64,000 nucleotides of DNA, taken from Gp6-AA40 sp035496255 (GTDB lineage Bacteria > Acidobacteriota > Vicinamibacteria > Vicinamibacterales > UBA2999). The stretch lies in NCBI GenBank assembly GCA_035496255.1, contig DATJEU010000013.1:1-64000 (forward strand). Reading direction: 5' to 3'. A model generated the notes under the pieces. It worked only from the letters and a program-made list of their open reading frames with translations, was not told the origin of the DNA and ran no database searches. The translations under genes and the position numbers were made by a program. How positions within the stretch are numbered: position 1 is the first letter of the stretch; each line of letters starts with the position of its first letter. Positions 49,750 through 58,549 of this stretch are shown here, in pieces.

Positions 49750-50631
49750 ATGACCTATAGATCGACCGCGCTTGCCTCGCTCGTTGCCAGCGTCGTCGCC
49801 TTCGGTGCCATCGCAACGATCGGCGCGCAGGAATGGAGAACGAAATCGCCGACGGCCGCGGATTGGGCCGCGATGGCGAAGCTGCCGGATTTCAACGGCG
49901 TCTGGGAGACTGGTCGCGCCCCCGCGGTCGCCGGCCGTCCTCCCGTCGAGCTGCCGCCTCCTGGCGCAGCGCCCCCCCGCGCTGGCGTCGCTGGCGGTCG
50001 TCAGGGCGGCGGACGCGCGGCTGGCGGACGCGGCGCCGCGCCGGGCGGCGGTGGCCGTGGCGGAGCGCCGGCCGGTCCGCAGCTCACGGCGGCCTATGAG
50101 GCGAAGCGAGCGGAACTCGCCGGCCGCAAAGCCGAAGACACCGAGTCGGCCAACTGCCTGCCGCCGGGCATGCCAGGCATCATGGGCCAGCCGTACCCGA
50201 TGGAATTCATCCTCTCTCCAGGCAAAGTGACGATCGTCATCGAGGCGTACACGCAGGTACGGCACATCTACACCGACGGCCGGCCGCTGCCGGCCGATCC
50301 CGATCCGAAATTCTTTGGCACCTCCGTCGGACATTGGGACGGCGACACGCTGGTCGTCGACACGGTCGGTTTCTCGCCGGAGATCCTGCTCACGGCGAAC
50401 ACGCCGCACAGCGACAAGATGAAGATCAACGAGCGTTTCCGTCTGACGTCGCCGGACGTGATGACGATGGAGACGACGGTGACCGATCCGGATGCCTTGA
50501 CGGCGCCGTGGACGACGACGCGCACGTTGATTCGTCATCGCGACTGGACGATCTCGGAATACATCTGCGAAGAGAACAACCGCAATTACGTCGACGCGTC
50601 CGGCAAGGCCGGCATCAGATTGGACAAGTAG
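49750..50631 (+). CDS. secreted hypothetical protein with Gly/Ala/Arg-rich linker
   Basis: The 293-residue protein has a signal peptide (ALASLVASVVAFGAIATIGAQ). FNGVWETGR near residue 48 begins the mature domain and is interrupted by a linker of about 55 residues rich in Gly, Ala, Arg and Pro (65-120). The C-terminal part is conserved-looking: CLPPGMPGIMGQPYPMEFILSPGKVTIVIEAYTQVRHIYTDGR in outline, GHWDGDTLVVDTVGF. It forms a unit with the DUF6152-like gene. No biochemical role is known to me. Confidence 0.75.
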   Translation: MTYRSTALASLVASVVAFGAIATIGAQEWRTKSPTAADWAAMAKLPDFNGVWETGRAPAVAGRPPVELPPPGAAPPRAGVAGGRQGGGRAAGGRGAAPGGGGRGGAPAGPQLTAAYEAKRAELAGRKAEDTESANCLPPGMPGIMGQPYPMEFILSPGKVTIVIEAYTQVRHIYTDGRPLPADPDPKFFGTSVGHWDGDTLVVDTVGFSPEILLTANTPHSDKMKINERFRLTSPDVMTMETTVTDPDALTAPWTTTRTLIRHRDWTISEYICEENNRNYVDASGKAGIRLDK

Positions 50632-50658
50632 GCCGGGATCCCGTGAAGCGGTCCCGGC
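50632..50658. repeat. GCCGGGA hairpin between two secreted-protein genes
   Basis: GCCGGGATCCCG and CGGTCCCGGC pair around TGAAG directly after the stop of the upstream gene. It lies inside an apparent two-gene unit. Confidence 0.5.
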
Positions 50659-50669
50659 GAGGAGCACTC

Positions 50670-51068
50670 ATGACTACGAGGATCTCCCGCGCCCTCTGCG
50701 CGATGGCAACCGCGGCGCTCGTGTGCGGCGGCGGAACGTTCATCTCGGCGCATCACTCGTTCGCGGCGTTCGATATGGCCGCCGAGAAGGTCGTCGACGG
50801 CGCGGTCAGGAAAGTCGAATGGACCAACCCGCACATCTGGGTGTACATCGACGCGGCGAAACCAGGCGGCGGGACCGAGACGTATGCGTTCGAGGGCATG
50901 AGTCCCAATTACCTCAACCGTCGCGGGTGGACGCGCACGACGCTCGACGACGGCATGAAGATCACCGTCCACTACCGTCCGTTCAAGGACGGCAAGCCCG
51001 GAGGCATGTTCGTCAGCGCGAAGCTGCCAACCGGAGTCACCCTGACTGGCGGCGGCGCACAACAGTAG
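50670..51068 (+). CDS. DUF6152-like secreted protein
   Basis: The 132-residue protein starts at ATG 50670 after GAGGAG. A signal peptide (CAMATAALVCGGGTFISA) is followed at once by the HHSFAAFD motif, then VVDGAVRKVEWTNPHIWVYIDA and GMKITVHYRPFKDGKPGGMFVSAKL. This is the DUF6152 pattern, common in Acidobacteria and other soil bacteria. Function is unknown; an OB-like beta barrel is plausible. Confidence 0.8.
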   Translation: MTTRISRALCAMATAALVCGGGTFISAHHSFAAFDMAAEKVVDGAVRKVEWTNPHIWVYIDAAKPGGGTETYAFEGMSPNYLNRRGWTRTTLDDGMKITVHYRPFKDGKPGGMFVSAKLPTGVTLTGGGAQQ

Positions 51069-51131
51069 CTCCGTCCATTGCGAAATCTGGTATGAGCCAG
51101 ACGTTTTCGTGCAGCGGCGTCATGGTTGTGG

Positions 51132-51160
51132 TTGACAGCTCAAGAGGGCTCCCGTAAGGT
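51132..51160 (+). promoter_or_regulatory. sigma-70 promoter for the TonB-dependent receptor gene
   Basis: TTGACA (51132-51137), exact 17-base spacer, TAAGGT (51155-51160). A ribosome site AGGGAG (about 51175-51180) precedes the ATG at 51187. Confidence 0.65.
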
Positions 51161-51186
51161 CCGTGACCTCACGAAGGGAGCCCTCC

Positions 51187-54100
51187 ATGACGAGCGGACT
51201 ACGTACCCTTTCACTACTCGCCGGCCTGTTGGTATTGCCGGCGATTGCTTCGGCACAGGCAACACTCTCCGGAACGGTTCGAGATTCCTCCAACGCGATT
51301 CTTCCGGGAGCGACCGTTGAAGCAGCGAGCCCGGCGCTGATCGAGCGCAGCCGCACGGCGGTCACCGATGGCAGTGGCCAGTACCGCATCACCGATCTTC
51401 CCCCCGGCACCTACACCCTGACGGTTTCCCTGAGCGGCTTCGGAACCGTGAAGCGCGAAGGCATCACCGTTTCAGGTTCCGGTGTGATCCCGATCAGCAT
51501 CGAGCTGAAGGTGGGCACGCTGGCGGAAACGGTCACGGTCAGCGGCGAAGCGCCGCTGGTCGATACCCAGACGACACGACGCGAGAACGTGATCTCCTCT
51601 GACGTGATCAACTCGCTGCCGATCACGCGGAACTACGGCGGGATCCTGTACGCGACGCCGGGCCTGGTCGTTCAGCCGGGCGTGAACGCGAACGACCTGA
51701 TGCCGAGCATGGCGCTCTTCTCGGCGCACGGCGGGCAGAGCACCGAGGGACGCGTCTTCGTCAACGGCGTGTCGGTCAACGGTCCGTTCGGCGCGAACAG
51801 CGTCACGCAGTTCGCGTTCGACGTCTCGAATGCGGAAGAAATGCAGGTACTGGTCTCGGGCGGCCTCGGCGAATCAGAGACCGGTGGCCCGATCGCCAAT
51901 ATCGTCCCGCGCTCCGGCGGGAATACGTTCAGCGGCAACGCGTTCTACAGCGGGACGACGTCGCGTCTCCAGGCAGACAACGTCACCGCTGAACTGCGCG
52001 ACCTCAATATCGGCAGCGCGCCGACGGTGCGCAACAACTGGGACACGAACTTCGCCCTCGGCGGGCCAATCACACGCGATCGCCTGTGGTTCTACGGCAA
52101 CGTTCGCAGCGTCGGCGTCTCCCAGGTCGTGTCGGCGGCCATTGCGCCCAACGCGTTCACGGGCGACAACTCGCAGTGGCTGTATCAAGCGGTTCCCGGC
52201 GTCGAAGTTCGTCAGATCGAATCGAAGCGGGATATGTCGATCCGCTTGACCGACCAGGCGACGAAGCGAAACCGAGTGAGCTTCTCCTACACCTTCCAGG
52301 ATCGGTGCCAGGGATCCTCGCTCACCAAGGATGGCGATGGCTGCCGTCAACCCGGAGACGGTTGGATTGGCGCCCCGCAAACGGCGACCACGACCGCGCC
52401 CGAAGCGGGGAGCAACTACATGGACCAGCCGACCACGCTGACGCAGGCGACCTACACGTCGCCGATTTCGAGCCGTCACCTGATCGATGCGGCGATCTCG
52501 CGCTTTGCCTACGGGCAGATTGGTTTCGGCCGAGCGCCGCTGGATGCGCCACTCGGCATGATCGGCGTGACCGAACGTTCGAATCGCTATGGCCGCGCCG
52601 GCGTGTCGTATCGCGCGCCGAACGGCTGGGGCATATACGACGCGGTGCCATGGAACTGGCGTGCGTCCTGGGCGTATGTCACCGGCGCCCACAACGTGAA
52701 GGTGGGGTATCAGGGGACGCTCATGAAGTACGACTGGGTGACCTACTCGAATCCCAGCCTGCTGCGCTATATCTTCAACACACCGGCATCGGCGACGGTC
52801 GGCAATCCGATTGGTGTCACCTACACCACGACCAGCTACTTCGAATTCGCGAACCGTGCGAGAGCACACGCGATTTTCGTCCAGGATCAGTGGACACATG
52901 GGCGGCTGTCGCTGCAGGGTGCACTGCGGTGGGACGGCGTCAACAGTTGGATGCCGGCGGCGCACAACGGCACCGACGAGATCACGGAGTTCAGTCCGAC
53001 CCCCGTTCGCTTCCAGCGCACCGACAGCGTCACCGGCTACAACGACATCACGCCGCGGATGGGTCTGGCGTACGACGTGTTCGGCAACGGACGCACCGCG
53101 ATCAAGGTGAACGCCGGCAAATATCTGGCGGCAGCCGTCGCCGACGGCATCTATTCCTCCAACAGTCCGGCGCTGCAGTACGTCCGCTCGATCAGTGGCG
53201 CCAACGGGCGCGGCTGGACCGACTCGAACAAGAATTTCGTGGTCGACTGCAACCTGCAAAGCCCCGCTGCGCAGGACCTGAGTGCCAGCGGCGGCGACAT
53301 CTGCAGTCCGCTCACCGGCGGCAACCTCAATTTCGCGAGCGTGGTGCCGAACACGATCATCAACCCCGACGTGCTCTCCGGCTGGGGCGTGCGCCAGTAC
53401 AACTGGAACTTCGGCATCGACGTGCAGCACGCGCTGCTGCCGCACGTGTCAGTGGATGTCGGTTACAACCGCCGCTGGTGGGGCAATTTCCTGACCACGG
53501 TGAACCAACTGCTCACGGCTGGCGACTACGACACGTGGACACTGCCGGTCCCGGAGAATGGCAAGTTGCCGGGCGGCGGCGGTGGCACCGCGCAGTTCGT
53601 TGCCATCACCCAGGCGGCGTCCCTCCTCGGGCAGCAGAACTATGAGACCAGGGAGACCGAATTCGCCAAGGCACGGACTGCGTATTGGCATGGCGTCGAC
53701 GTCAACGTGACGGCGAGGATGGGCACCAGCGTCAACCTGCAGGCTGGAACGTCGACTGGCCGTGGCGTGCGCAACACCTGCGATCTGTGGCGGGCCGTTC
53801 CCCAGCTGCAGGGCAACAATTCGTTCGATGCGTGTGACGTCACCGAACCGTGGTTGACGTCCTTCCGCGGGCTCGGCTCGTACCGCGTGCCGAAAGTGGA
53901 CGTGCAGGTCAGCGCGACTCTGCGCTCGACGCGCACCACGGCGGGCGGCGACAACGCGAGCAATGGCACGTCGCTGAGCGGCAACTATCAACTGCCGAAC
54001 TCGGTCGTGCTGCAGTATCTGGGGCGGTTGCCGGCGGGTCAGCTGGCCAGCGGCACGACGACGGTGAACATCGTGCGGCCGGGGACGTTGTACCCGCCCG

Positions 54101-54318
54101 ATCGCGTGACGCAGTTGGATATGCGGCTCGCCAAGATCCTGCGCGTGGCCGGCCGTCGGCTCGACGTCGGCATCGACCTGTACAACCTGACGAACGCGAG
54201 CACCGCGACGGCGTTCGATGCGACGTACCTGTATACGGACAACGGCGCAAGCTACCTGAACCCGACCGCGATCATGGCACCACGTCTGTTGCGCTTCAAC
54301 GCGACCCTGACGTTCTGA
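51187..54318 (+). CDS. TonB-dependent receptor with carboxypeptidase-regulatory-like domain
   Basis: The 1043-residue outer-membrane protein has a signal peptide (LLAGLLVLPAIASAQ), then a beta-sandwich carboxypeptidase-regulatory-like domain (ATLSGTVRDSSNAILPGATVEA...GQYRITDLPPGTYTLTVSLSGF). The plug domain follows (DVINSLPITRNYGGILYATPGLV), then a barrel ending in aromatic Phe (LLRFNATLTF). This architecture is abundant in Acidobacteria and probably imports oligosaccharides or peptides. The substrate is unknown and no inner-membrane transporter is adjacent. Confidence 0.9.
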   Translation: MTSGLRTLSLLAGLLVLPAIASAQATLSGTVRDSSNAILPGATVEAASPALIERSRTAVTDGSGQYRITDLPPGTYTLTVSLSGFGTVKREGITVSGSGVIPISIELKVGTLAETVTVSGEAPLVDTQTTRRENVISSDVINSLPITRNYGGILYATPGLVVQPGVNANDLMPSMALFSAHGGQSTEGRVFVNGVSVNGPFGANSVTQFAFDVSNAEEMQVLVSGGLGESETGGPIANIVPRSGGNTFSGNAFYSGTTSRLQADNVTAELRDLNIGSAPTVRNNWDTNFALGGPITRDRLWFYGNVRSVGVSQVVSAAIAPNAFTGDNSQWLYQAVPGVEVRQIESKRDMSIRLTDQATKRNRVSFSYTFQDRCQGSSLTKDGDGCRQPGDGWIGAPQTATTTAPEAGSNYMDQPTTLTQATYTSPISSRHLIDAAISRFAYGQIGFGRAPLDAPLGMIGVTERSNRYGRAGVSYRAPNGWGIYDAVPWNWRASWAYVTGAHNVKVGYQGTLMKYDWVTYSNPSLLRYIFNTPASATVGNPIGVTYTTTSYFEFANRARAHAIFVQDQWTHGRLSLQGALRWDGVNSWMPAAHNGTDEITEFSPTPVRFQRTDSVTGYNDITPRMGLAYDVFGNGRTAIKVNAGKYLAAAVADGIYSSNSPALQYVRSISGANGRGWTDSNKNFVVDCNLQSPAAQDLSASGGDICSPLTGGNLNFASVVPNTIINPDVLSGWGVRQYNWNFGIDVQHALLPHVSVDVGYNRRWWGNFLTTVNQLLTAGDYDTWTLPVPENGKLPGGGGGTAQFVAITQAASLLGQQNYETRETEFAKARTAYWHGVDVNVTARMGTSVNLQAGTSTGRGVRNTCDLWRAVPQLQGNNSFDACDVTEPWLTSFRGLGSYRVPKVDVQVSATLRSTRTTAGGDNASNGTSLSGNYQLPNSVVLQYLGRLPAGQLASGTTTVNIVRPGTLYPPDRVTQLDMRLAKILRVAGRRLDVGIDLYNLTNASTATAFDATYLYTDNGASYLNPTAIMAPRLLRFNATLTF

Positions 54319-54480
54319 GGAGGCGGAGATAGAGGAGCGGAGGAGGCAGAGACGCGATCAACAGGCAGAGCAGCGGAGAAGCAGAGGTTCAGCTCGTCCT
54401 CGGCTTCTCAGTTGCTCCGTTCTGATCTGCTCGCTCTGCCCTTCTGCTTCTTGATCTGCGCCTCACGCTCGCGACACCAA
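54319..54480. repeat. purine/pyrimidine inverted repeat between convergent genes
   Basis: GGAGGCGGAGATAGAGGAGC, GGCAGAGCAGCGG and AGAAGCAGAGG on one side face CTGCTCGCTCTGCCC, TTCTGCTTCTTGATCTGC on the other. The arms are imperfect complements with roughly 7-base spacing of AGCAGAG-like units. The right arm encodes the last 25 residues of the YfhO-like protein, which are Arg/Ser-rich and not part of the fold. Confidence 0.6.
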
Positions 54481-56707
54481 CCACCGCCAGCGTCATCCAG
54501 CTCACGATCACGAGCCACGGGTACCCGAACAGCCGGTAGCGGAAGTCGATCGTGTTCGCGCCGGCGGCGACCCTGACGGCACGGAACAGGAAATTTCCGA
54601 CCGCAATGTCCGTCGGCGTTCCGTTCACGGTCGCGGTCCAGCCGCGCGACCAGCTGTCGGTCACGAGCAGCCATCCCGCCTGGTCGACGAGGACGCGCAG
54701 GCGGAGATGTTCGGGTGTGTAGGCAATCAGCTGCACACCTGCCCCCGTCAGCCGCTGTGCCGCGGATGCCGCGTTGATGTCCGCCGGGCAGCCTTGCCCC
54801 GGCTCGCTGGTATCCGTCGCAGTGGTGTTCATCACGGGCCGTTGGATGGTCAGCGGCGGTGCGCCAAGCCGCGCGGCAGCGGCGCGCAATGCGGTAAGGC
54901 AGCTCAGGGTGCGCGCCGTCTCGATCACCGCCGGCGAGAACCAGAGGCGATCGGCGCCGGACGCAGCGTCGAGCAGCACGGGCTCACGCAGGTACTCGGC
55001 GACGAGCGGTCCGGTGAGCGGTGCGTAACCGGACGCAGCCGGCACTTTCGCGATCAGCGTGAGGTTGGCTCCGTTATCGGCCTCGCGTGCGAGACCACGG
55101 CGCGTCAGATCGGGATTCGAAACGTGGCGAGCGGCAGCATTTTCCCAGGCGCCGCTGACCGGCCCGTAGATGACCGATCGTGTGGCGAATCCGCTGACCG
55201 CCATGTCGGCGCTCGCGATCACGACCAGCGCGATCGGGACGCTGCGCCGGACCCGGGGAAAGGCGAGGGCGCCAGTGATGCAAAGCACGATGATGCCGGA
55301 CCATGCGACGAACGGGTGCAGCAGGCCAGTGACGCCGCCGGCAGCGGCAAGCTTTGGCAGGAGGAGGCGTGCGCCGAGCCACACGCCGAGCGCGATGGCG
55401 GCAGCCATCGCGCCGACGAGAAACGCACGTGCCGCTCTCCCGGTCGCGGGCCGGTCGAGGAGCGCCTGCAGGTCGATCGAACCGAGCAGTGCCAGCAGCG
55501 CCAGCGCAAACATTGCGTAGCCGCGGAACATCGCGGTGTTCCGAAAATAGCGTGTGGGCGGCACGATGTCGTACAGCCAGCCACGGACAGGCAGCGCGAC
55601 GCCAAGCGCCGCCGCCCCGAAGGCGATGGCGGCGAGGAGCAGCAGCCAGCGGAACTGCCCGCGACCGTCCGCGAGTGCCATCGCCGCGAGTACCGGGATG
55701 ACGGTCCCGACGTAGAGACTGCGCATCGAGATGTCGGTGTACACGTACGCGTCGGCCAGCGAGAATGCCGGGCTCGTCAGCGTGGCCAGGGCGAGCGGGT
55801 GCAGTGCATTGTTCCGGACCGCGACCTCGAACGGCAGCGCGCCGGTGCGATGCGAGTAGCCGCGGCCTTCGATCAGGAAGGCGAGATAGCTCGGCGACAG
55901 AATGACCAGGGCAATGAGTGCCATCACCGCGACGCAGCCGGCGGACCATACAAGTCCGCCGCGCAGGCCCCGGGAGCGACAAAGAGCCCAACCTGCAGCA
56001 AAGCAGCCGTTGAGAAAAATCAGGCCGGGATAGCCGGCGAGCGCGGACAGCCCGAACAGCGCGCCCGCTTCGACCGCTGGCCATATCCGCGCGCGTAGAG
56101 GACAGCCTCCGGGTGCGCCTTGTTCCAACGCTCCGCATAGAGGCCGACTTTCAGGTCGGCCTTGCGTGACCGCGACGTCGAGCCGCCACAAGATCAACGG
56201 CAGAAATGACATCGACGAGATCCACGCCGTGTGTTCCGCATGTCCGGTGTAGAAGCCGGACATGCCCCAGGCGACAGCGGCGACGTAGGCGCCCCACGCC
56301 GGCGCGCCGAGGTAACGCGCGAATCGCAGCAGCGCGAGAGGACCGAGCAGCCACATCACCAGCCAGTACGTCTCGAATCCGTAGCGGCTGCCGCCAAAGA
56401 GCACACCGAACAGCGTGACGAGCGGCGAGAACGCGCCGATCTGCGGATCGATGCCCGACGGCGCGCCAAACGAGGTGAACGGATTCCATAGCAGGAAGCG
56501 CCCGCTGCGGGCGTAATCACCGACGAGAATCTGGTACGGTCCAAAGAAATCGAGCCCGTCCCAGTGCGGCGACGCCCAGCCGAGCAGCACGGGCGCGAGC
56601 GTCGCGCCGATCAGTGTTGCGACGCCTGCCACCGCCCACGCATACGCCTGTCGCGGCGATGTGTGAGTTGAGGTGGTCGCGCCGGTGGAATCGATCGCGT
56701 CGGTCAA
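54389..56707 (-). CDS. YfhO-like polytopic membrane protein
   Basis: The 772-residue protein has about 13 hydrophobic helices in residues 20-480, with ARSGRFLLWNPFTSFGAPSGIDPQIGAFSPL near the start and RYFRNTAMFRGYAMFALALLALLGSIDLQ later, as in YfhO/GT-C-like proteins. A soluble C-terminal domain ends in LLVTDSWSRGWTATVNGTPTDIAVGNFLFRAVRVAAGANTIDFRY, the YfhO signature. YfhO proteins are linked to glycosylation of envelope polymers. TTG at 56707 overlapping the moeA stop (TTGA) is the likely start. The substrate is unknown. Confidence 0.8.
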   Translation of the reverse strand: MTDAIDSTGATTSTHTSPRQAYAWAVAGVATLIGATLAPVLLGWASPHWDGLDFFGPYQILVGDYARSGRFLLWNPFTSFGAPSGIDPQIGAFSPLVTLFGVLFGGSRYGFETYWLVMWLLGPLALLRFARYLGAPAWGAYVAAVAWGMSGFYTGHAEHTAWISSMSFLPLILWRLDVAVTQGRPESRPLCGALEQGAPGGCPLRARIWPAVEAGALFGLSALAGYPGLIFLNGCFAAGWALCRSRGLRGGLVWSAGCVAVMALIALVILSPSYLAFLIEGRGYSHRTGALPFEVAVRNNALHPLALATLTSPAFSLADAYVYTDISMRSLYVGTVIPVLAAMALADGRGQFRWLLLLAAIAFGAAALGVALPVRGWLYDIVPPTRYFRNTAMFRGYAMFALALLALLGSIDLQALLDRPATGRAARAFLVGAMAAAIALGVWLGARLLLPKLAAAGGVTGLLHPFVAWSGIIVLCITGALAFPRVRRSVPIALVVIASADMAVSGFATRSVIYGPVSGAWENAAARHVSNPDLTRRGLAREADNGANLTLIAKVPAASGYAPLTGPLVAEYLREPVLLDAASGADRLWFSPAVIETARTLSCLTALRAAAARLGAPPLTIQRPVMNTTATDTSEPGQGCPADINAASAAQRLTGAGVQLIAYTPEHLRLRVLVDQAGWLLVTDSWSRGWTATVNGTPTDIAVGNFLFRAVRVAAGANTIDFRYRLFGYPWLVIVSWMTLAVVGVASVRRRSRSRRAERADQNGATEKPRTS

Positions 56708-57942
56708 AAGAAGACGACGTCGACCGGCGTTCCCTGATCGACGCCGGTGACGTCCGCGGGAATGTCGATGTAGCCGTCTGCTCGCGACATGCTGGTGATG
56801 TCGCCAGATGCCTTGAACGCCGGCAGCACCACCCCTTTCTCGACACGCACCGTGTAGAACTGCCGGCGTCCGGTGACCGAGCTGATGCGCGCGCCCAGAG
56901 GCAAGGTTGCGACGTGTGGCTGCCACGGCGGCAGGCGCGCGATCTTGCGCAGCGCCGGCACCAGCAGCAGGTAGCCGTTGGTAAGACAGGAGGTCGGATA
57001 TCCGGGCATCCCGAACACCAGTCGCGATTGTCCGCCGTCGAGCGACGTGCCGATCCGTCCGAACGCGGTCGGCTTGCCCGGCTTCACCGAGATCCCGTGG
57101 AAGAGGACCTCGCCCTTCGCCGCAATCACGTCGAGCATCAGATCGCGTTCGCCAACCGAGCTGCCGCCCGAGAACACGAGCACGTCCTCGCGGCAGCCTT
57201 CGTCAACGCCGCGCGACAGATCCTCGAGCGTGTCCATCGGCGTCCGATACGCGACCGGAATGCCGCCATGGCGCGACACCAGCGCGGAGACGGTGAACTT
57301 GTTGATGTCGTAGATCTGTCCGGCGGCGAGCGGCTGGCCCGGGTCCACGATCTCGTTGCCGGTGGACAGCACGGCGACGCGCGGACGCGCGTAGACGTCG
57401 ACTTCCGTGAGCCCGAGCGCCGCGATGACGCCGATTTTGCCGGGCGTCAGCAGGTCGCCCGAGTACAGGACGGTTTGTCCCCGGTGGATGTCAGCGCCCT
57501 GCCGGCCGATGTTCTGGTTCGCCTCGACGGCGGTGAAGACGTCGATGCGATCGACGGTCGACGCCGTGTCTTCAACGATCACCACGGCATCGGCGCCGTC
57601 AGGCAGCGGCGCGCCGGTGGCGATCTCGATGCACTGTCCCGATTGCACGCGTTGCGGTGTGACTTGTCCTGTGAACACCTGGCCGATGCGAGTCAAGGAA
57701 CGCGGTGTGCCGCGACTGGCGCCGTTGGTATCGGCGGCGCGGACGGCATAGCCATCCATCGCGGCGCGGGCAAATGGCGGCACGTCGATGGTCGAGCCGA
57801 CGTCGTGCGCAAGCACGCGGTCGTGCGCGTCGGCGAGCGCCACGCGCTCGATGCGCTGGATCGGCTGCACCGCAGCCTCGATGATCCGCAGCGCGTCCTC
57901 GAGCGGAATCGTGCTCTCGATCGGCCGCATCCTCGTCGTCAT
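56704..57942 (-). CDS. moeA: molybdopterin molybdenumtransferase (MoeA)
   Basis: The 412-residue enzyme inserts molybdate into adenylated molybdopterin. PPFARAAMDGYAVRAAD, IATGAPLPDGADAVVIVED, VAVLSTGNEIV, SGGSSVGERD and GMPGYPTSCL are MoeA motifs in order. It overlaps moaB by four bases on the upstream side and the YfhO-like gene downstream. No molybdoenzyme gene is in the window. Confidence 0.94.
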   Translation of the reverse strand: MTTRMRPIESTIPLEDALRIIEAAVQPIQRIERVALADAHDRVLAHDVGSTIDVPPFARAAMDGYAVRAADTNGASRGTPRSLTRIGQVFTGQVTPQRVQSGQCIEIATGAPLPDGADAVVIVEDTASTVDRIDVFTAVEANQNIGRQGADIHRGQTVLYSGDLLTPGKIGVIAALGLTEVDVYARPRVAVLSTGNEIVDPGQPLAAGQIYDINKFTVSALVSRHGGIPVAYRTPMDTLEDLSRGVDEGCREDVLVFSGGSSVGERDLMLDVIAAKGEVLFHGISVKPGKPTAFGRIGTSLDGGQSRLVFGMPGYPTSCLTNGYLLLVPALRKIARLPPWQPHVATLPLGARISSVTGRRQFYTVRVEKGVVLPAFKASGDITSMSRADGYIDIPADVTGVDQGTPVDVVFF

Positions 57943-58442
57943 TTCGCGAGCTGCTGGGCGACGTGTCCGAGCTCGGGGACGATCAGGCGCGTCATCGCCA
58001 GGCGGACGGCGCTCTCGGAGCCGGGAAGCACGAAGATCGCTTTGGTGCCGACGGTGCCGGCGATCGCCCGGCTCATGAACGCCGCGGAACCGATCTCCTG
58101 GAACGAGAGTGCGCGGAACAACTCGCCGAAACCGGTGAGACGCTTTTCAAGCAGGCGATCGACCGCCTCGAATGTCCCGTCGCGTGAGGTAATGCCCGTG
58201 CCGCCGGTGGTGATGATGACGCGCGGCAGCGGATCCGCCAGTTGCTTGCGGACGATGGCGGTGACCTGATCTGGATCGTCCTTCACCAGCGCGGCCCCGC
58301 TGACCTGGTGCCCCGCTTCCTCGAGCAGCGCACGGATCGCACGGCCGCTGGTGTCGGTCTCCGGCGTGCGCGTGTCGCTGACGGTGAGTACGAAACAGGG
58401 AACGCACACCGGCGCGCGGGCTTTGTGCTCGCCGACAGTCAC
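57939..58442 (-). CDS. moaB: molybdenum cofactor protein MoaB/MogA family
   Basis: The 167-residue protein binds and adenylates molybdopterin. FVLTVSDTRTPETDTSG, RVIITTGGTGITSRDGTFEAV and AIFVLPGSESAVRLAM are family motifs. GTG at 58442 is chosen: a TATAAT box (58454-58449, minus strand) ends 6 bases upstream, giving a leaderless start, and residues further upstream would come from the palindromic repeat. It is co-transcribed with moeA. Confidence 0.92.
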   Translation of the reverse strand: MTVGEHKARAPVCVPCFVLTVSDTRTPETDTSGRAIRALLEEAGHQVSGAALVKDDPDQVTAIVRKQLADPLPRVIITTGGTGITSRDGTFEAVDRLLEKRLTGFGELFRALSFQEIGSAAFMSRAIAGTVGTKAIFVLPGSESAVRLAMTRLIVPELGHVAQQLAK

Positions 58443-58448
58443 GTCGGG

Positions 58449-58454
58449 ATTATA
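58449..58454 (-). promoter_or_regulatory. TATAAT -10 box for leaderless moaB
   Basis: TATAAT read on the minus strand ends 6 bases before the moaB GTG. It lies between the palindromic element at 58465 and the gene, so the element is just outside the transcribed region. Confidence 0.55.
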
Positions 58455-58464
58455 CGTGCACCAA

Positions 58465-58549
58465 AAACTCCCCACTCCCAACGGTTGACGCTTGTCCGAC
58501 TCCCACTGTTGGGAGTTGGCTCCCGAATGAGGTTGGGCGTTGGGAGTTA
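58465..58549. repeat. CAACTCCC-family palindromic element
   Basis: AACTCCCCACTCCCAAC and CGACTCCCAC on the left, TGTTGGGAGTTGG and GGTTGGGCGTTGGGAGTTA on the right. The terminal TTA provides the TAA stop of the minus-strand gene ending at 58547, just as the copy at 22773 does for the M16 gene. Confidence 0.85.
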
